This document shows, one piece after another, positions 26,079 to 34,405 of a stretch of DNA of 64,000 bases. Source of the DNA: JAGOPY01 sp964619555 (lineage in GTDB: Bacteria; Bacteroidota; Bacteroidia; Bacteroidales; JAGOPY01). Location of the stretch: positions 3,463 to 67,462 of the forward strand of contig CAZUDV010000020.1 in NCBI GenBank assembly GCA_964619555.1, written 5' to 3'. A program made the translations under genes and the position numbers. Below the pieces are notes generated by a model. That model did not search any database, was not told the origin of the DNA, and saw only the letters and a program-made list of their open reading frames with translations. Numbering within the stretch: the stretch's first letter is position 1; each line of letters starts with the position of its first letter.

Positions 26079-27098
26079 TCAGCATATTCGGGGAAGTTGT
26101 TCTCCCGCGAGCATATCCAGGATCCGTTTTCCGCCAATATTGGTTTCCATCCAGGCTTTACCGGTATATTCGCCGACAATTTCTCCTATTATGCAGGCGT
26201 CTCTCCCGAGAGGATGTTCCTTCATGACCTGGATGACATTTGCAGCATCATTCTGGCTCACAACAAGTAATACTTTTCCTTCATTGGCGACATACATCGG
26301 ATCAAACCCAAGTAGTTCACAAAATGCCCTCACTTTTGGCAAAACGGGTATTTTCGATTCCTGGGCCATAATACCGAATGGTTTACCGGAAGCCAGCTCT
26401 GCCAGGACTGTCGCAAGCCCGCCCCTTGTCGGATCCCTCATGAATTTCACCTCCCGGGTGGAGGAAAGCACAGTCGCGATCATGCCGTTCAATGAAGCAC
26501 AGTCGGATTGAATTTCACTTTGCAGGTTCAACTCGTTCCGTGCTGCCAGGACCGAAATCCCATGGTCCCCGACCGTACCGTTAATAATTATTTTATCCCC
26601 CGGAACAATCCGCTCCCCCGTGCTGATGTGCTCAAGGCCCGCGGGCAGGATCCCTATTCCCGACGTATTGATGAATAACTTATCGCATTTCGAGCGGTCT
26701 ACTACCTTGGTGTCTCCTGTTACGATGGTCACCCCGGCTTTTTCAGCTTCTTCCGCCATTGACCGGACGATCTTTTCCAGGTCATGCATCGGAAATCCTT
26801 CTTCAATGATAAATCCGGCACTAATGTACCTGGGAGTCGCACCGGATACCGCAAGGTCATTAACCGTCCCGCAAACAGCCAGTTTGCCGATATCACCTCC
26901 CGGGAAAAAGATGGGATCGACCACAAAAGAATCAGTTGTAAATGAAAGATTTCCCTGCTCAACCGTAATTATGGCCGAATCACTTTGTTTATTCAGATAT
27001 GGATTCGCGAAATATTTCAGGAAAATATCATGGATAAGTTCATGGCTAAGCTTTCCGCCGCTGCCATGTCCAAGTAATATCGAGGTCTTATGCAACAT
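26079..27098 (-). CDS. hypE: hydrogenase maturation protein HypE (carbamoyl dehydratase)
   Basis: The 339-residue protein starts with the ATP-binding opening ILLGHGSGGKLSHELI and ends with PRIC; the C-terminal cysteine is the residue that carries the thiocarboxamide and then the cyanide. It has the AIRS/PurM-like fold, with DPTRGGLATVLAELA in the second domain. HypE dehydrates the carbamoyl group supplied by HypF to give the CN ligands of the active-site iron. It follows hypD by 11 bases. Confidence 0.94.
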   Translation of the reverse strand: MLHKTSILLGHGSGGKLSHELIHDIFLKYFANPYLNKQSDSAIITVEQGNLSFTTDSFVVDPIFFPGGDIGKLAVCGTVNDLAVSGATPRYISAGFIIEEGFPMHDLEKIVRSMAEEAEKAGVTIVTGDTKVVDRSKCDKLFINTSGIGILPAGLEHISTGERIVPGDKIIINGTVGDHGISVLAARNELNLQSEIQSDCASLNGMIATVLSSTREVKFMRDPTRGGLATVLAELASGKPFGIMAQESKIPVLPKVRAFCELLGFDPMYVANEGKVLLVVSQNDAANVIQVMKEHPLGRDACIIGEIVGEYTGKAWMETNIGGKRILDMLAGEQLPRIC

Positions 27099-27109
27099 TC
27101 CTTAATGCG

Positions 27110-28189
27110 TTATCTGTTAAAGCGATAATGTGCCTGGCAGGCCCCTTCATGCGAAACCATACAGGCACCGACGGGATTCTGGGGCGTGCAGGCCTTGCCA
27201 AAGAGTTTGCAGTCTTTCGGGTTTCGGGTACCCTTCAGTATGTCTCCACAGATGCAGCCTCTATCCTCCTTTGTAGGTTCAACTATCACAGCTATCATTT
27301 TTTCCGCATCGTAACGTGCATGTTCAGGACGGATGCCGTAGCCGCTTCCCGGAAGTATGCCCAGCCCTCTCCACCAGTCCGCCCGCAGTTCAAACACCTC
27401 CTTAAGGATGTCCCTTGCCCTTACATTGCCTTCAGGTCTGACCGCTCTTTTATACTGTATTTCAACGGCAGGCTTTCCGGTTTCAAATTGCCTGACAAGC
27501 ATGAGTATTGATTCCATCAGGTCGACCGGTTCAAATCCGGAAATGACACAGCCCAACCCGAATTTTTCGCTTATATCCCGGTAAATCGATGATCCGGTAA
27601 TGGTACTGACATGTCCGGGTGCGATATAACCGTCAATTTTGACCCCTTCGTCGATCAAAGCGGTCATGGCGGGTGGCATGATCTTATGAGCGCTGAAAAG
27701 AAAGAAGTTATCCAATCCCCGGCGATGGGCAGCAATAATGGCAGTAGCACTGGCCGGTGCGGTTGTTTCAAAGCCGATTCCGAGAAAAATAATTTTTTTA
27801 TTCCTGTTAGCTGAGGCGATTTCAAGTGCATCCATGGTGGACAATACGATCCTGATATCGACCCCCCGGGCTTTTTCATGGTCCAGGGACGAAGTAGATC
27901 CGGGAACCCTGATCAGGTCTCCGTATGTTGTAATGATGGTATCCGGCAGCCTGCTGTATGCGATTGCCTGGTCGATGTATCTCCGGCTGGTGACACAGAC
28001 AGGGCAACCTGGTCCCGAAAGCAACCTGATATGTGAGGGCAGGAGTGAAGGAATGCCAAATCGCTGGATCGACATGGTATGCCCGCCACACACCTCCATA
28101 AACGTGACGGGATGTCTGGATATTTTTTTGATTTCAGTTGCAAGGCTCAGAACTAAATCCCTGTCTCTGTACTCGTCAATGTACTTCAT
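27110..28189 (-). CDS. hypD: hydrogenase iron-ligand assembly protein HypD
   Basis: At 359 residues it has normal length. Signature segments are the CGGHT motif (FMEVCGGHTMSIQRFG) and GPGCPVCV near residue 60, and a C-terminal iron-sulfur region with cysteines in DRGCICGDIL, PKDCKLFGKACTP and GACMVSHEGAC. HypD is the scaffold on which Fe(CN)2CO is built, normally with HypC. No hypC is found here. It lies 3 bases after a lipoprotein gene and is likely cotranscribed with hypF and hypE. Confidence 0.93.
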   Translation of the reverse strand: MKYIDEYRDRDLVLSLATEIKKISRHPVTFMEVCGGHTMSIQRFGIPSLLPSHIRLLSGPGCPVCVTSRRYIDQAIAYSRLPDTIITTYGDLIRVPGSTSSLDHEKARGVDIRIVLSTMDALEIASANRNKKIIFLGIGFETTAPASATAIIAAHRRGLDNFFLFSAHKIMPPAMTALIDEGVKIDGYIAPGHVSTITGSSIYRDISEKFGLGCVISGFEPVDLMESILMLVRQFETGKPAVEIQYKRAVRPEGNVRARDILKEVFELRADWWRGLGILPGSGYGIRPEHARYDAEKMIAVIVEPTKEDRGCICGDILKGTRNPKDCKLFGKACTPQNPVGACMVSHEGACQAHYRFNR

Positions 28190-28192
28190 GTT

Positions 28193-28681
28193 TTATTTCG
28201 CCTCCCCTGTTTTTTTACCAGTGCCCTGGTTACCCGCATCCAGTACGAATTTCCATTTTCCATCTTCATTCTTCTTCCATACACTGACATAAGTACCCTC
28301 CGACGTAATAGGGTCACCGTCCGGAGAATACATCTCTACCTTATACAATCCGTAAGTATAACCCATATCTCCGGACCTGGAAACATCTGAATACATTGGC
28401 TCCCAGGTGAGGGAAAATGTGGTGTCGGGCCGGCTGAAAAGCTCCGTGATTTTTTCACGGCCGATAACAGGCATCCGGTTTGGCCTTAATAGTACACCAT
28501 CCTCTGAAATGTATTCCAGGAAGGCTTGATTCATGCCTTTTTCAAAAGACATTTTTGAGAAACTCCGGTCTGTTTCAAGAAGTTCTTTTTTCAGATGATC
28601 CACATTGGCGGACTTCCTGCATCCTGCAATCATCAAAAGAGTAACCAGGGCCAGAAGGCCTGCAATGCCATATCGGTTCAT
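28193..28681 (-). CDS. DUF4440/SnoaL-like lipoprotein inside the hyp operon
   Basis: A lipobox at about residue 21 (LLMIAGC) marks an exported lipoprotein. The mature part is an NTF2-like (DUF4440) domain: an opening helix LLETDRSFSKMSFEKGMNQA, then FLEYISEDGVLLRPN and the closing strands YVSVWKKNEDGKWKFVLDAG. Members are often bifunctional or ligand-binding, but the function here is unknown. The odd point is its place between hypF (54 bases upstream) and hypD (3 bases downstream), where many clusters have hypC. An exported protein cannot replace cytoplasmic HypC, so it may only be a passenger. Confidence 0.8.
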   Translation of the reverse strand: MNRYGIAGLLALVTLLMIAGCRKSANVDHLKKELLETDRSFSKMSFEKGMNQAFLEYISEDGVLLRPNRMPVIGREKITELFSRPDTTFSLTWEPMYSDVSRSGDMGYTYGLYKVEMYSPDGDPITSEGTYVSVWKKNEDGKWKFVLDAGNQGTGKKTGEAK

Positions 28682-28735
28682 TTTTCAGCGGTTAGCCGTA
28701 CAAAAGTAAGTATAAATCCCCCTTCCCCCAAATCT

Positions 28736-31024
28736 TCACTCAATACTCAAAACTCTTCTCTTAGCAGCAATGGCCATCTGGCCCAGAGCCACACCCCCGT
28801 CATTGGAAGGGAAATGTCTTTGCGAAAAGACCTGGAAACCTTCGGCTTTCAGGCCTGATATGGAATGAGCAAGCAAAAACCGGTTTTGAAATACTCCACC
28901 CGATAACGCAACTTTTTCCAGGCCGGTCAGTTCCCTGGCATATTTTGATACTTCCACCACTGTCCTGACCATGGTACGGTGAAATTTGCCGGAAATAACG
29001 GACGGATCGGTTCCACTTTCCAGGTCCTGAATAACTTCCCGGATCATCATGCCAGGGTCAATCGTTTCCCCGATACCTATGGAATATAAACCGCTGGCAT
29101 GGCTGTTCATAAGGTTTTCGAGCCTCATCGGTGCTTCAGCATGGAAAGAAGAAGACGTGCAAATACCTGTCAGTGCAGCAATGGCATCGAACAACCTGCC
29201 GGCACTGGAGGTTAAGGGTGCATTAATTCCATGGAGGATGGCCTGGCGAACGATTTGAAGTTTTTCCGGATGAATAGCATTAAAAGCTTGAAAACGGGTT
29301 AAATCGGTATCGGCGCCCGAGTATTTCAGGATATAAGCCAGTGCCATGCGCCAGGGTTCATGAGTAGCCTGGTCGCCCCCGGGTTGTTCTATGTATTCCA
29401 GGTGGCTGAGCCGTTTGAAATCCAGAAGATCGGCAGCCATCACTTCAAATCCCCAGATCTTTCCATCCGTTCCCAGCCCGACGCCATCCATGCTTATACC
29501 AATCACCGGTTCATCCAGGTTGTTCTCAGCCATACAGGAACCTATATGGGCATGATGGTGCTGGATCCTGAACAATGGTAAGTTTCCAGAGGATAAAGCC
29601 AATTCTTCAGCGAACCGGGTGGAGAGGTAATCAGGGTGAAGGTCACAGGCAACATGGGTGATATTGACCCTGAACATTTGCCTGAAACGCTGGAATGATT
29701 CGGTGTAGAATCCAATGGTTTCCAGATTCTTTAAATCGCCGATGTGCTGGCTCATGATGGCCTGGTCCTTTTTGCCAACACAAAAGCAGTTGACCAATTC
29801 CGCTCCGGCGGCGAAAATCCCGTCTGTATGGAGATTCAGGTTCCAGGGGGAGGGGACATATCCCCTGGAACGCCGGATTAGCCTGGGCTGATCCAGAACA
29901 ACCATCGTGACCGAGTCGTCAGTCCTGTTAAAGATATCCCTGTTGTAAGACAGGACACCATCAGCTATCCGGGTAAGATTTAATTCAGCATTCCGGTTAT
30001 CGATGATGATGGGCTCATCCGAGAAATTACCGCTTGTCAGAACGATGGCGCCGGTTTTTAATTGCCCGAACAATTGATAATGAAATGGCATGAAGGGCAA
30101 CATTGCACCCGTGGTATTAAAACCATTGCTCACGGAAGGGGAGAGGCGTTCATCTTCATTTCGGTTGCAGAGTATAACAATAGGTCTCCTCCAGGAAAGA
30201 AGTTGTTTTTCCTCCTCCTGATTAACCAGGGTATAGCGTTTGGCGTGGTCAATATCGCGGAACATGACCGCAAAAGGTTTTCCTTCCCGGTTTTTTAAAT
30301 TTCTTAACCGGCTGACCGCGTGCTCCTGCAGCGCATCGCATGCCAGGTGATATCCGCCCAGCCCTTTAATGGCAAGAATCTTACCTTCTGTAATCATCTG
30401 ACCGACCGTGCGGAGGATGGTCTCTGCATCGGATGAGAGCAGATCTCCGGTCAGCAGTTCATAATGAGGCCCGCATGCGTGACAGGCCACTGGTTGCGCA
30501 TGGAACCGGCGGTCGAGGATATCCGAATATTCAGACTGGCAGACCGGGCACATTTTAAACGATGCCATGGTCGTTTTTTCCCGGTCGTACGGCAGGTCCC
30601 GGATGATGGTGAACCTGGGGCCACAGTTGGTGCAGTTGATAAAGGGATATCCGATCCGGTGCGGTTGTGTCCGAATATCTTTCAGACATTCGGCACAGAC
30701 GGCAATATCCGGACTGATCTCTGTGATCTCATCGGAGGAATCCCGGCTCTTTGTGATGCGAAAATCAGTTACATCTGAGAGGCATGCAGGGACCACTGAA
30801 ATTTGCCGGATAGTGGAAGCTTCGGGTGCCATCTCAGCTATTTCATGAATAAAATCCTGGAGTTGTTCATGGCTTCCCTGGGCAAAAATGCGCACTCCGT
30901 CATTACCATTCATTACCCAACCTGCAAGATGGTTCCGGATGGCCAGCCTGTAAATGAAAGGTCTGAAGCCGACTCCCTGCACCAGGCCGGTCACGTGCAC
31001 TTCGATAGCCGAAATAACTGACAT
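28736..31024 (-). CDS. hypF: carbamoyltransferase HypF
   Basis: The 762-residue protein has the four expected parts. These are an acylphosphatase-like domain (VTGLVQGVGFRPFIYRLA), two zinc fingers of CxxC-x18-CxxC type (CAECLKD to CTNCGPR; CPVCQSE to CHACGPH), a YrdC-like domain (about 200-380) and a Kae1-like domain with HHAH in IQHHHAHIGS. It uses carbamoyl phosphate and ATP to carbamoylate HypE. It is first in the minus-strand hyp operon. A Rex operator lies in the 269-base gap shared with hoxF. Confidence 0.95.
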   Translation of the reverse strand: MSVISAIEVHVTGLVQGVGFRPFIYRLAIRNHLAGWVMNGNDGVRIFAQGSHEQLQDFIHEIAEMAPEASTIRQISVVPACLSDVTDFRITKSRDSSDEITEISPDIAVCAECLKDIRTQPHRIGYPFINCTNCGPRFTIIRDLPYDREKTTMASFKMCPVCQSEYSDILDRRFHAQPVACHACGPHYELLTGDLLSSDAETILRTVGQMITEGKILAIKGLGGYHLACDALQEHAVSRLRNLKNREGKPFAVMFRDIDHAKRYTLVNQEEEKQLLSWRRPIVILCNRNEDERLSPSVSNGFNTTGAMLPFMPFHYQLFGQLKTGAIVLTSGNFSDEPIIIDNRNAELNLTRIADGVLSYNRDIFNRTDDSVTMVVLDQPRLIRRSRGYVPSPWNLNLHTDGIFAAGAELVNCFCVGKKDQAIMSQHIGDLKNLETIGFYTESFQRFRQMFRVNITHVACDLHPDYLSTRFAEELALSSGNLPLFRIQHHHAHIGSCMAENNLDEPVIGISMDGVGLGTDGKIWGFEVMAADLLDFKRLSHLEYIEQPGGDQATHEPWRMALAYILKYSGADTDLTRFQAFNAIHPEKLQIVRQAILHGINAPLTSSAGRLFDAIAALTGICTSSSFHAEAPMRLENLMNSHASGLYSIGIGETIDPGMMIREVIQDLESGTDPSVISGKFHRTMVRTVVEVSKYARELTGLEKVALSGGVFQNRFLLAHSISGLKAEGFQVFSQRHFPSNDGGVALGQMAIAAKRRVLSIE

Positions 31025-31222
31025 CCTAAGGAAATAGAATTAAATTCCCGCAATAGATTATCGGTTCAAAAATAGGTCAATTATCTTAACCTTACCATCG
31101 GTCATTAATGGACAGGTTAAAACATAGAAATATTAATATATAAACTTTCTACGTATATGAGTAATTGTTATTTGTACTTGTTCTAAATTGAAATTCATAG
31201 ATTTAAGTGACATAAAATAAAC

Positions 31223-31230
31223 TATTTTTG
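31223..31230 (+). promoter_or_regulatory. putative -7 element of the hox promoter
   Basis: TATTTTTG fits TAnnTTTG and is followed, two bases later, by the Rex operator. The transcription start predicted from it (about 31236) would fall inside the operator, so Rex binding should block initiation. The -33 element is not clear. Confidence 0.5.
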
Positions 31231-31232
31231 TT

Positions 31233-31250
31233 TTGTTAATTTATTAACAA
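31233..31250. promoter_or_regulatory. Rex operator upstream of hoxF (perfect 7-4-7 palindrome)
   Basis: TTGTTAA-TTTA-TTAACAA matches the Rex operator form exactly. It lies 43 bases upstream of the hoxF ATG, next to a -7 element, in the divergent hypF/hoxF gap (31025-31293). It links hydrogenase expression to NADH/NAD+ and may act on hypF too. The rest of this gap is A/T-rich with no other motif I recognise. Confidence 0.82.
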
Positions 31251-31293
31251 TACATCCCTGATTATCAGTTTTATAATAAAATAATCCTTAAAA

Positions 31294-33099
31294 ATGGAAG
31301 CAAAAATCAAAGCTATTGTGACTAATTTTAAGAATGATCCGGGCAGGCTTATGGACATTTTGCATGCTGTGAAGGATGAGTTCGGATACATTCCCGGCGA
31401 ATCGGTGGGTCAAATGGCAAAGTTGCTGAATATATCAGTGACTGATGTCAATCAGACCATTTCTTTTTATCACTTTTATTCTGATTCTCCAGTTGGAAAA
31501 TATGCCATTTATCTGAATAACAGTGCAGTGGCCTGCATGATGGGCAGAGACGAAATTGCCCGCGCCTTTGAAAAAGAAGTCGGAATCCCTTTTAATTCGG
31601 TCACTTCCGACGGATTAATAGGTTTATGGGACACTTCCGATATTGGAATGAATGACCAGGAACCGGCAGCAATCATTAACGATTTGGTTTTCACCCGGTT
31701 GACTGTATCCAAGGTCAGGGAGTTAGTGACGGAATTCAGGAATGGTAAAGATGTAAAGGACCTGGTCGTGAAATATGGAGACGGTGAAAACAGCCATCCC
31801 ATGATCCGGTCAATGGTGCACAACAATATTATTAAAAAGGGCCCGGTGCTGTTTTCAGAGTATGAGCTGGGAATGGCAATCAGGAAAGCGGTGAACATGA
31901 AACCGGAAGATGTGATCGAAGAAATCAAAAGATCCAACCTGCGTGGCCGTGGAGGAGCAGGTTTTCCAACGGGACTCAAATGGGAGTTCTGCCGGAAATC
32001 CAAAGGGGCTGTGACCTATCTTCTCTGCAATGCTGACGAAGGCGAACCCGGCACATTCAAAGAGAGGGTATTGCTCACGGAACTTCCCAAACAATTGTTT
32101 GAAGGGATGATCGTTGCGGGATATGCCCTGGGAGTCATGGAAGGGATATTGTACCTGAGATATGAGTACAGGTACCTCGTGCAGTATCTCGAAGAAATGC
32201 TCCAGGAATTGCGCGATGGAAACCTGCTTGGAAAAAATATCGCCGGAAAACAGGGATTTAATTACGAGATCAGGATTCAGCTCGGAGCCGGAGCTTATGT
32301 CTGCGGTGAAGAATCGGCACTGATCGAATCGCTGGAAGGAAAACGCGGAGAGCCCAGGAACAGGCCTCCGTTCCCCGTGCAAAAAGGCTACCTCGACATG
32401 CCAACGGTCATCAATAATGTGGAAACACTCTCCGCTGTCGTGAAAATCATGGTGAAGGGGGCCGACTGGTTTAAAGCGCTCGGTACAAGGGAGTCGGCCG
32501 GCACCAAACTGCTCAGTGTTTCAGGTGATTGCAAGCACCCGGGAGTTTATGAGATTGAATGGGGAATGACGATACGCGAATTGCTGGAGCTGGTTGGTGC
32601 ATCATCCGTTCAGGCTGTCCAGGTGGGCGGCCCGTCAGGCGTGTGTATTAACCCCACGCAGTTCCACCGCGCCATTGCTTTCGAAGACCTGGCAACAGGC
32701 GGTTCCATGATTGTCATCGGCAAACAGCGCAACCTGCTGAAAGAAGTGGTGGTCAATTTCATGGATTTCTTCATTGAAGAATCATGCAGTTCCTGTGTTC
32801 CCTGCCGGTCACTGACCGTAATACTCCGGAACAAGTTGCAGAAAATCCTCGATGGAAAAGGAACCTCTAACGACCTCAATGAACTGCACCATTGGACCCG
32901 GTACATGAAAGCCGCCAATCGCTGCGGGCTCGGACAAACTGCCGCCAATCCCATTCTCTCGACCATCGAGAATTTCAGGCAACTTTATGAAGACCTCCTG
33001 ATACCCCAGGAAGAATACGTATCCACCTTCAACCTTGAGGAGGCTGTTGCCGATTCCTGCGAATATGTGGGCAGGATACCAAAGTTTGAACATAATTGA
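31294..33099 (+). CDS. hoxF: NAD-reducing hydrogenase diaphorase subunit HoxF (NuoE-NuoF fusion)
   Basis: The N-terminal 160 residues are a NuoE-like thioredoxin fold, followed by a NuoF-like part with the FMN/NAD motifs GRGGAGFPTGLKW, NADEGEPGTFKER and GAGAYVCGEESALIESLEG. The [4Fe-4S] ligands are C498, C501, C504 and C544. The NuoE-like part keeps only one cysteine (C81) where four would bind a [2Fe-2S] cluster, so it is probably cluster-free. HoxF exchanges electrons between NAD(H) and the hydrogenase. There is no separate hoxE gene. This matches the soluble group 3d layout HoxFUYH. Confidence 0.92.
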   Translation: MEAKIKAIVTNFKNDPGRLMDILHAVKDEFGYIPGESVGQMAKLLNISVTDVNQTISFYHFYSDSPVGKYAIYLNNSAVACMMGRDEIARAFEKEVGIPFNSVTSDGLIGLWDTSDIGMNDQEPAAIINDLVFTRLTVSKVRELVTEFRNGKDVKDLVVKYGDGENSHPMIRSMVHNNIIKKGPVLFSEYELGMAIRKAVNMKPEDVIEEIKRSNLRGRGGAGFPTGLKWEFCRKSKGAVTYLLCNADEGEPGTFKERVLLTELPKQLFEGMIVAGYALGVMEGILYLRYEYRYLVQYLEEMLQELRDGNLLGKNIAGKQGFNYEIRIQLGAGAYVCGEESALIESLEGKRGEPRNRPPFPVQKGYLDMPTVINNVETLSAVVKIMVKGADWFKALGTRESAGTKLLSVSGDCKHPGVYEIEWGMTIRELLELVGASSVQAVQVGGPSGVCINPTQFHRAIAFEDLATGGSMIVIGKQRNLLKEVVVNFMDFFIEESCSSCVPCRSLTVILRNKLQKILDGKGTSNDLNELHHWTRYMKAANRCGLGQTAANPILSTIENFRQLYEDLLIPQEEYVSTFNLEEAVADSCEYVGRIPKFEHN

Positions 33100-33119
33100 T
33101 AATTTTTAAGATTCAAGAT

Positions 33120-33818
33120 ATGAGCGACAAAATCAGATTCATCATAGACGACAAGGTGTGTTATGCCAACCCGGGCGAAACGATCATGGATGCCTCCCGT
33201 CATAACGGGGTTTACATTCCTTCTCTTTGTTATGTGGAAGGGATTAAGCCTGCCGGTTCCTGCAGGATATGCAATGTAAAAGTGAACGGAAGGTTCATGA
33301 CGGCCTGTAATACGCCTGTTGCAGAGGGAATGGTGGTGGAGAACAATTTACCGGAATTGAATGACCTGCGAAAAGCAATTGTCGAAGTGCTTTTTGTAGC
33401 CGGAAATCATTTCTGCCCCGCTTGTGAAAAAAGCGGCAATTGCGAGCTGCAGGCACTTGGATACTACTATCAGATGATGGTGCCAAGGTTCCCGTATGAA
33501 TTCCCTGTAAAAGGAGTGAATGCCAGCAGCAAGCTGATCTACCATGACCGGAACCGATGCATTATGTGCAAAAGGTGCATCCGGATGGTCATGAAGGAGG
33601 ATAAGCACGTCTTCTCATTCAATGCCCGGGGCGGACATCACCTCCACGTGGAACTGGATGTGGAACTCGCTGATAAACTGACGGAGGAGGAAGCGCTGAA
33701 GGCCATGGATATCTGTCCGGTTGGGGCCATCATTAAGAAAGAACGCGGCTATTACTCCCCAATTGGAAGCCGCAAATATGACTTCGACCCGATCGGGAAA
33801 GAACTAACCAATATTTGA
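33120..33818 (+). CDS. hoxU: NAD-reducing hydrogenase electron-transfer subunit HoxU
   Basis: The ATG at 33120 gives 232 residues. The N-terminal ferredoxin-like domain has the [2Fe-2S] set (SLCYVEG, GSCRICNV, TACNTP). A NuoG-type segment, NHFCPACEKSGNCELQ, and a further set, CIMCKRCIR plus DICPVG, bind [4Fe-4S] clusters. HoxU carries electrons between HoxY/HoxH and the flavin of HoxF. It follows hoxF by 20 bases. Confidence 0.92.
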   Translation: MSDKIRFIIDDKVCYANPGETIMDASRHNGVYIPSLCYVEGIKPAGSCRICNVKVNGRFMTACNTPVAEGMVVENNLPELNDLRKAIVEVLFVAGNHFCPACEKSGNCELQALGYYYQMMVPRFPYEFPVKGVNASSKLIYHDRNRCIMCKRCIRMVMKEDKHVFSFNARGGHHLHVELDVELADKLTEEEALKAMDICPVGAIIKKERGYYSPIGSRKYDFDPIGKELTNI

Positions 33819-33839
33819 TAATCATTAATAACCACTGAT

Positions 33840-34388
33840 ATGAGCAAACCTATAGTTGCGACGACATCCATGGCAGGCTGCTTCGGCTGTCATATGTCCA
33901 TTCTGGATATAGATGAGCGGATTCTCGATCTCATTGAACTCGTGGAATTCAACAAGTCCCCGATCGATGATATCAAGAAGTTCACCAAACAGTGCGATAT
34001 CGGTCTCCTGGAAGGAGGCTGCTGCAACAGCGAAAACGTCGAGGTACTGAAAGAATTCAGAAAACATTGTAAAATACTGGTGTCGGTCGGAGAATGTGCC
34101 ATCATGGGCGGACTTCCAGCGCTCAGAAATGGTATTCCGATCCAGGAATGCATTGAAGAAGCCTACCTGAAAGGACCAACGGTGGGACTGAACAAGGAAA
34201 GAATTCTGCCGAACGATGATGAATTGCCCATGTTGCTGGATAAGGTCTATCCCTGCCATGAAATTGTTAAAATTGACTATTTTCTTCCGGGATGCCCCCC
34301 GAGAGCTGATCTTATCTGGAATGCCCTCGTAGCCCTTATCACCGGTGACCCGATGAAACTACCTTACGAAGTTGTTAAATTCGATTAA
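33840..34388 (+). CDS. hoxY: NiFe hydrogenase small subunit HoxY
   Basis: The 182-residue protein is of the short small-subunit type without signal peptide. Ligands of the proximal [4Fe-4S] cluster are visible: AGCFGCHMS (C14, C17), VGECAIMGG and LPGCPPRAD. It pairs with HoxH in the cytoplasm and passes electrons to HoxU. It lies 21 bases after hoxU and 17 before hoxH. Confidence 0.93.
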   Translation: MSKPIVATTSMAGCFGCHMSILDIDERILDLIELVEFNKSPIDDIKKFTKQCDIGLLEGGCCNSENVEVLKEFRKHCKILVSVGECAIMGGLPALRNGIPIQECIEEAYLKGPTVGLNKERILPNDDELPMLLDKVYPCHEIVKIDYFLPGCPPRADLIWNALVALITGDPMKLPYEVVKFD

Positions 34389-34405
34389 TCTAGGAGGAAG
34401 TTAAA

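Noticed and set aside
27128..27511. Plus-strand open frame starting MCLAGPFM, reminiscent of HypC openings
   Set aside because: It lies antisense within hypD, which has a full set of family motifs, and the rest of the frame has no HypC features. It is a shadow frame.
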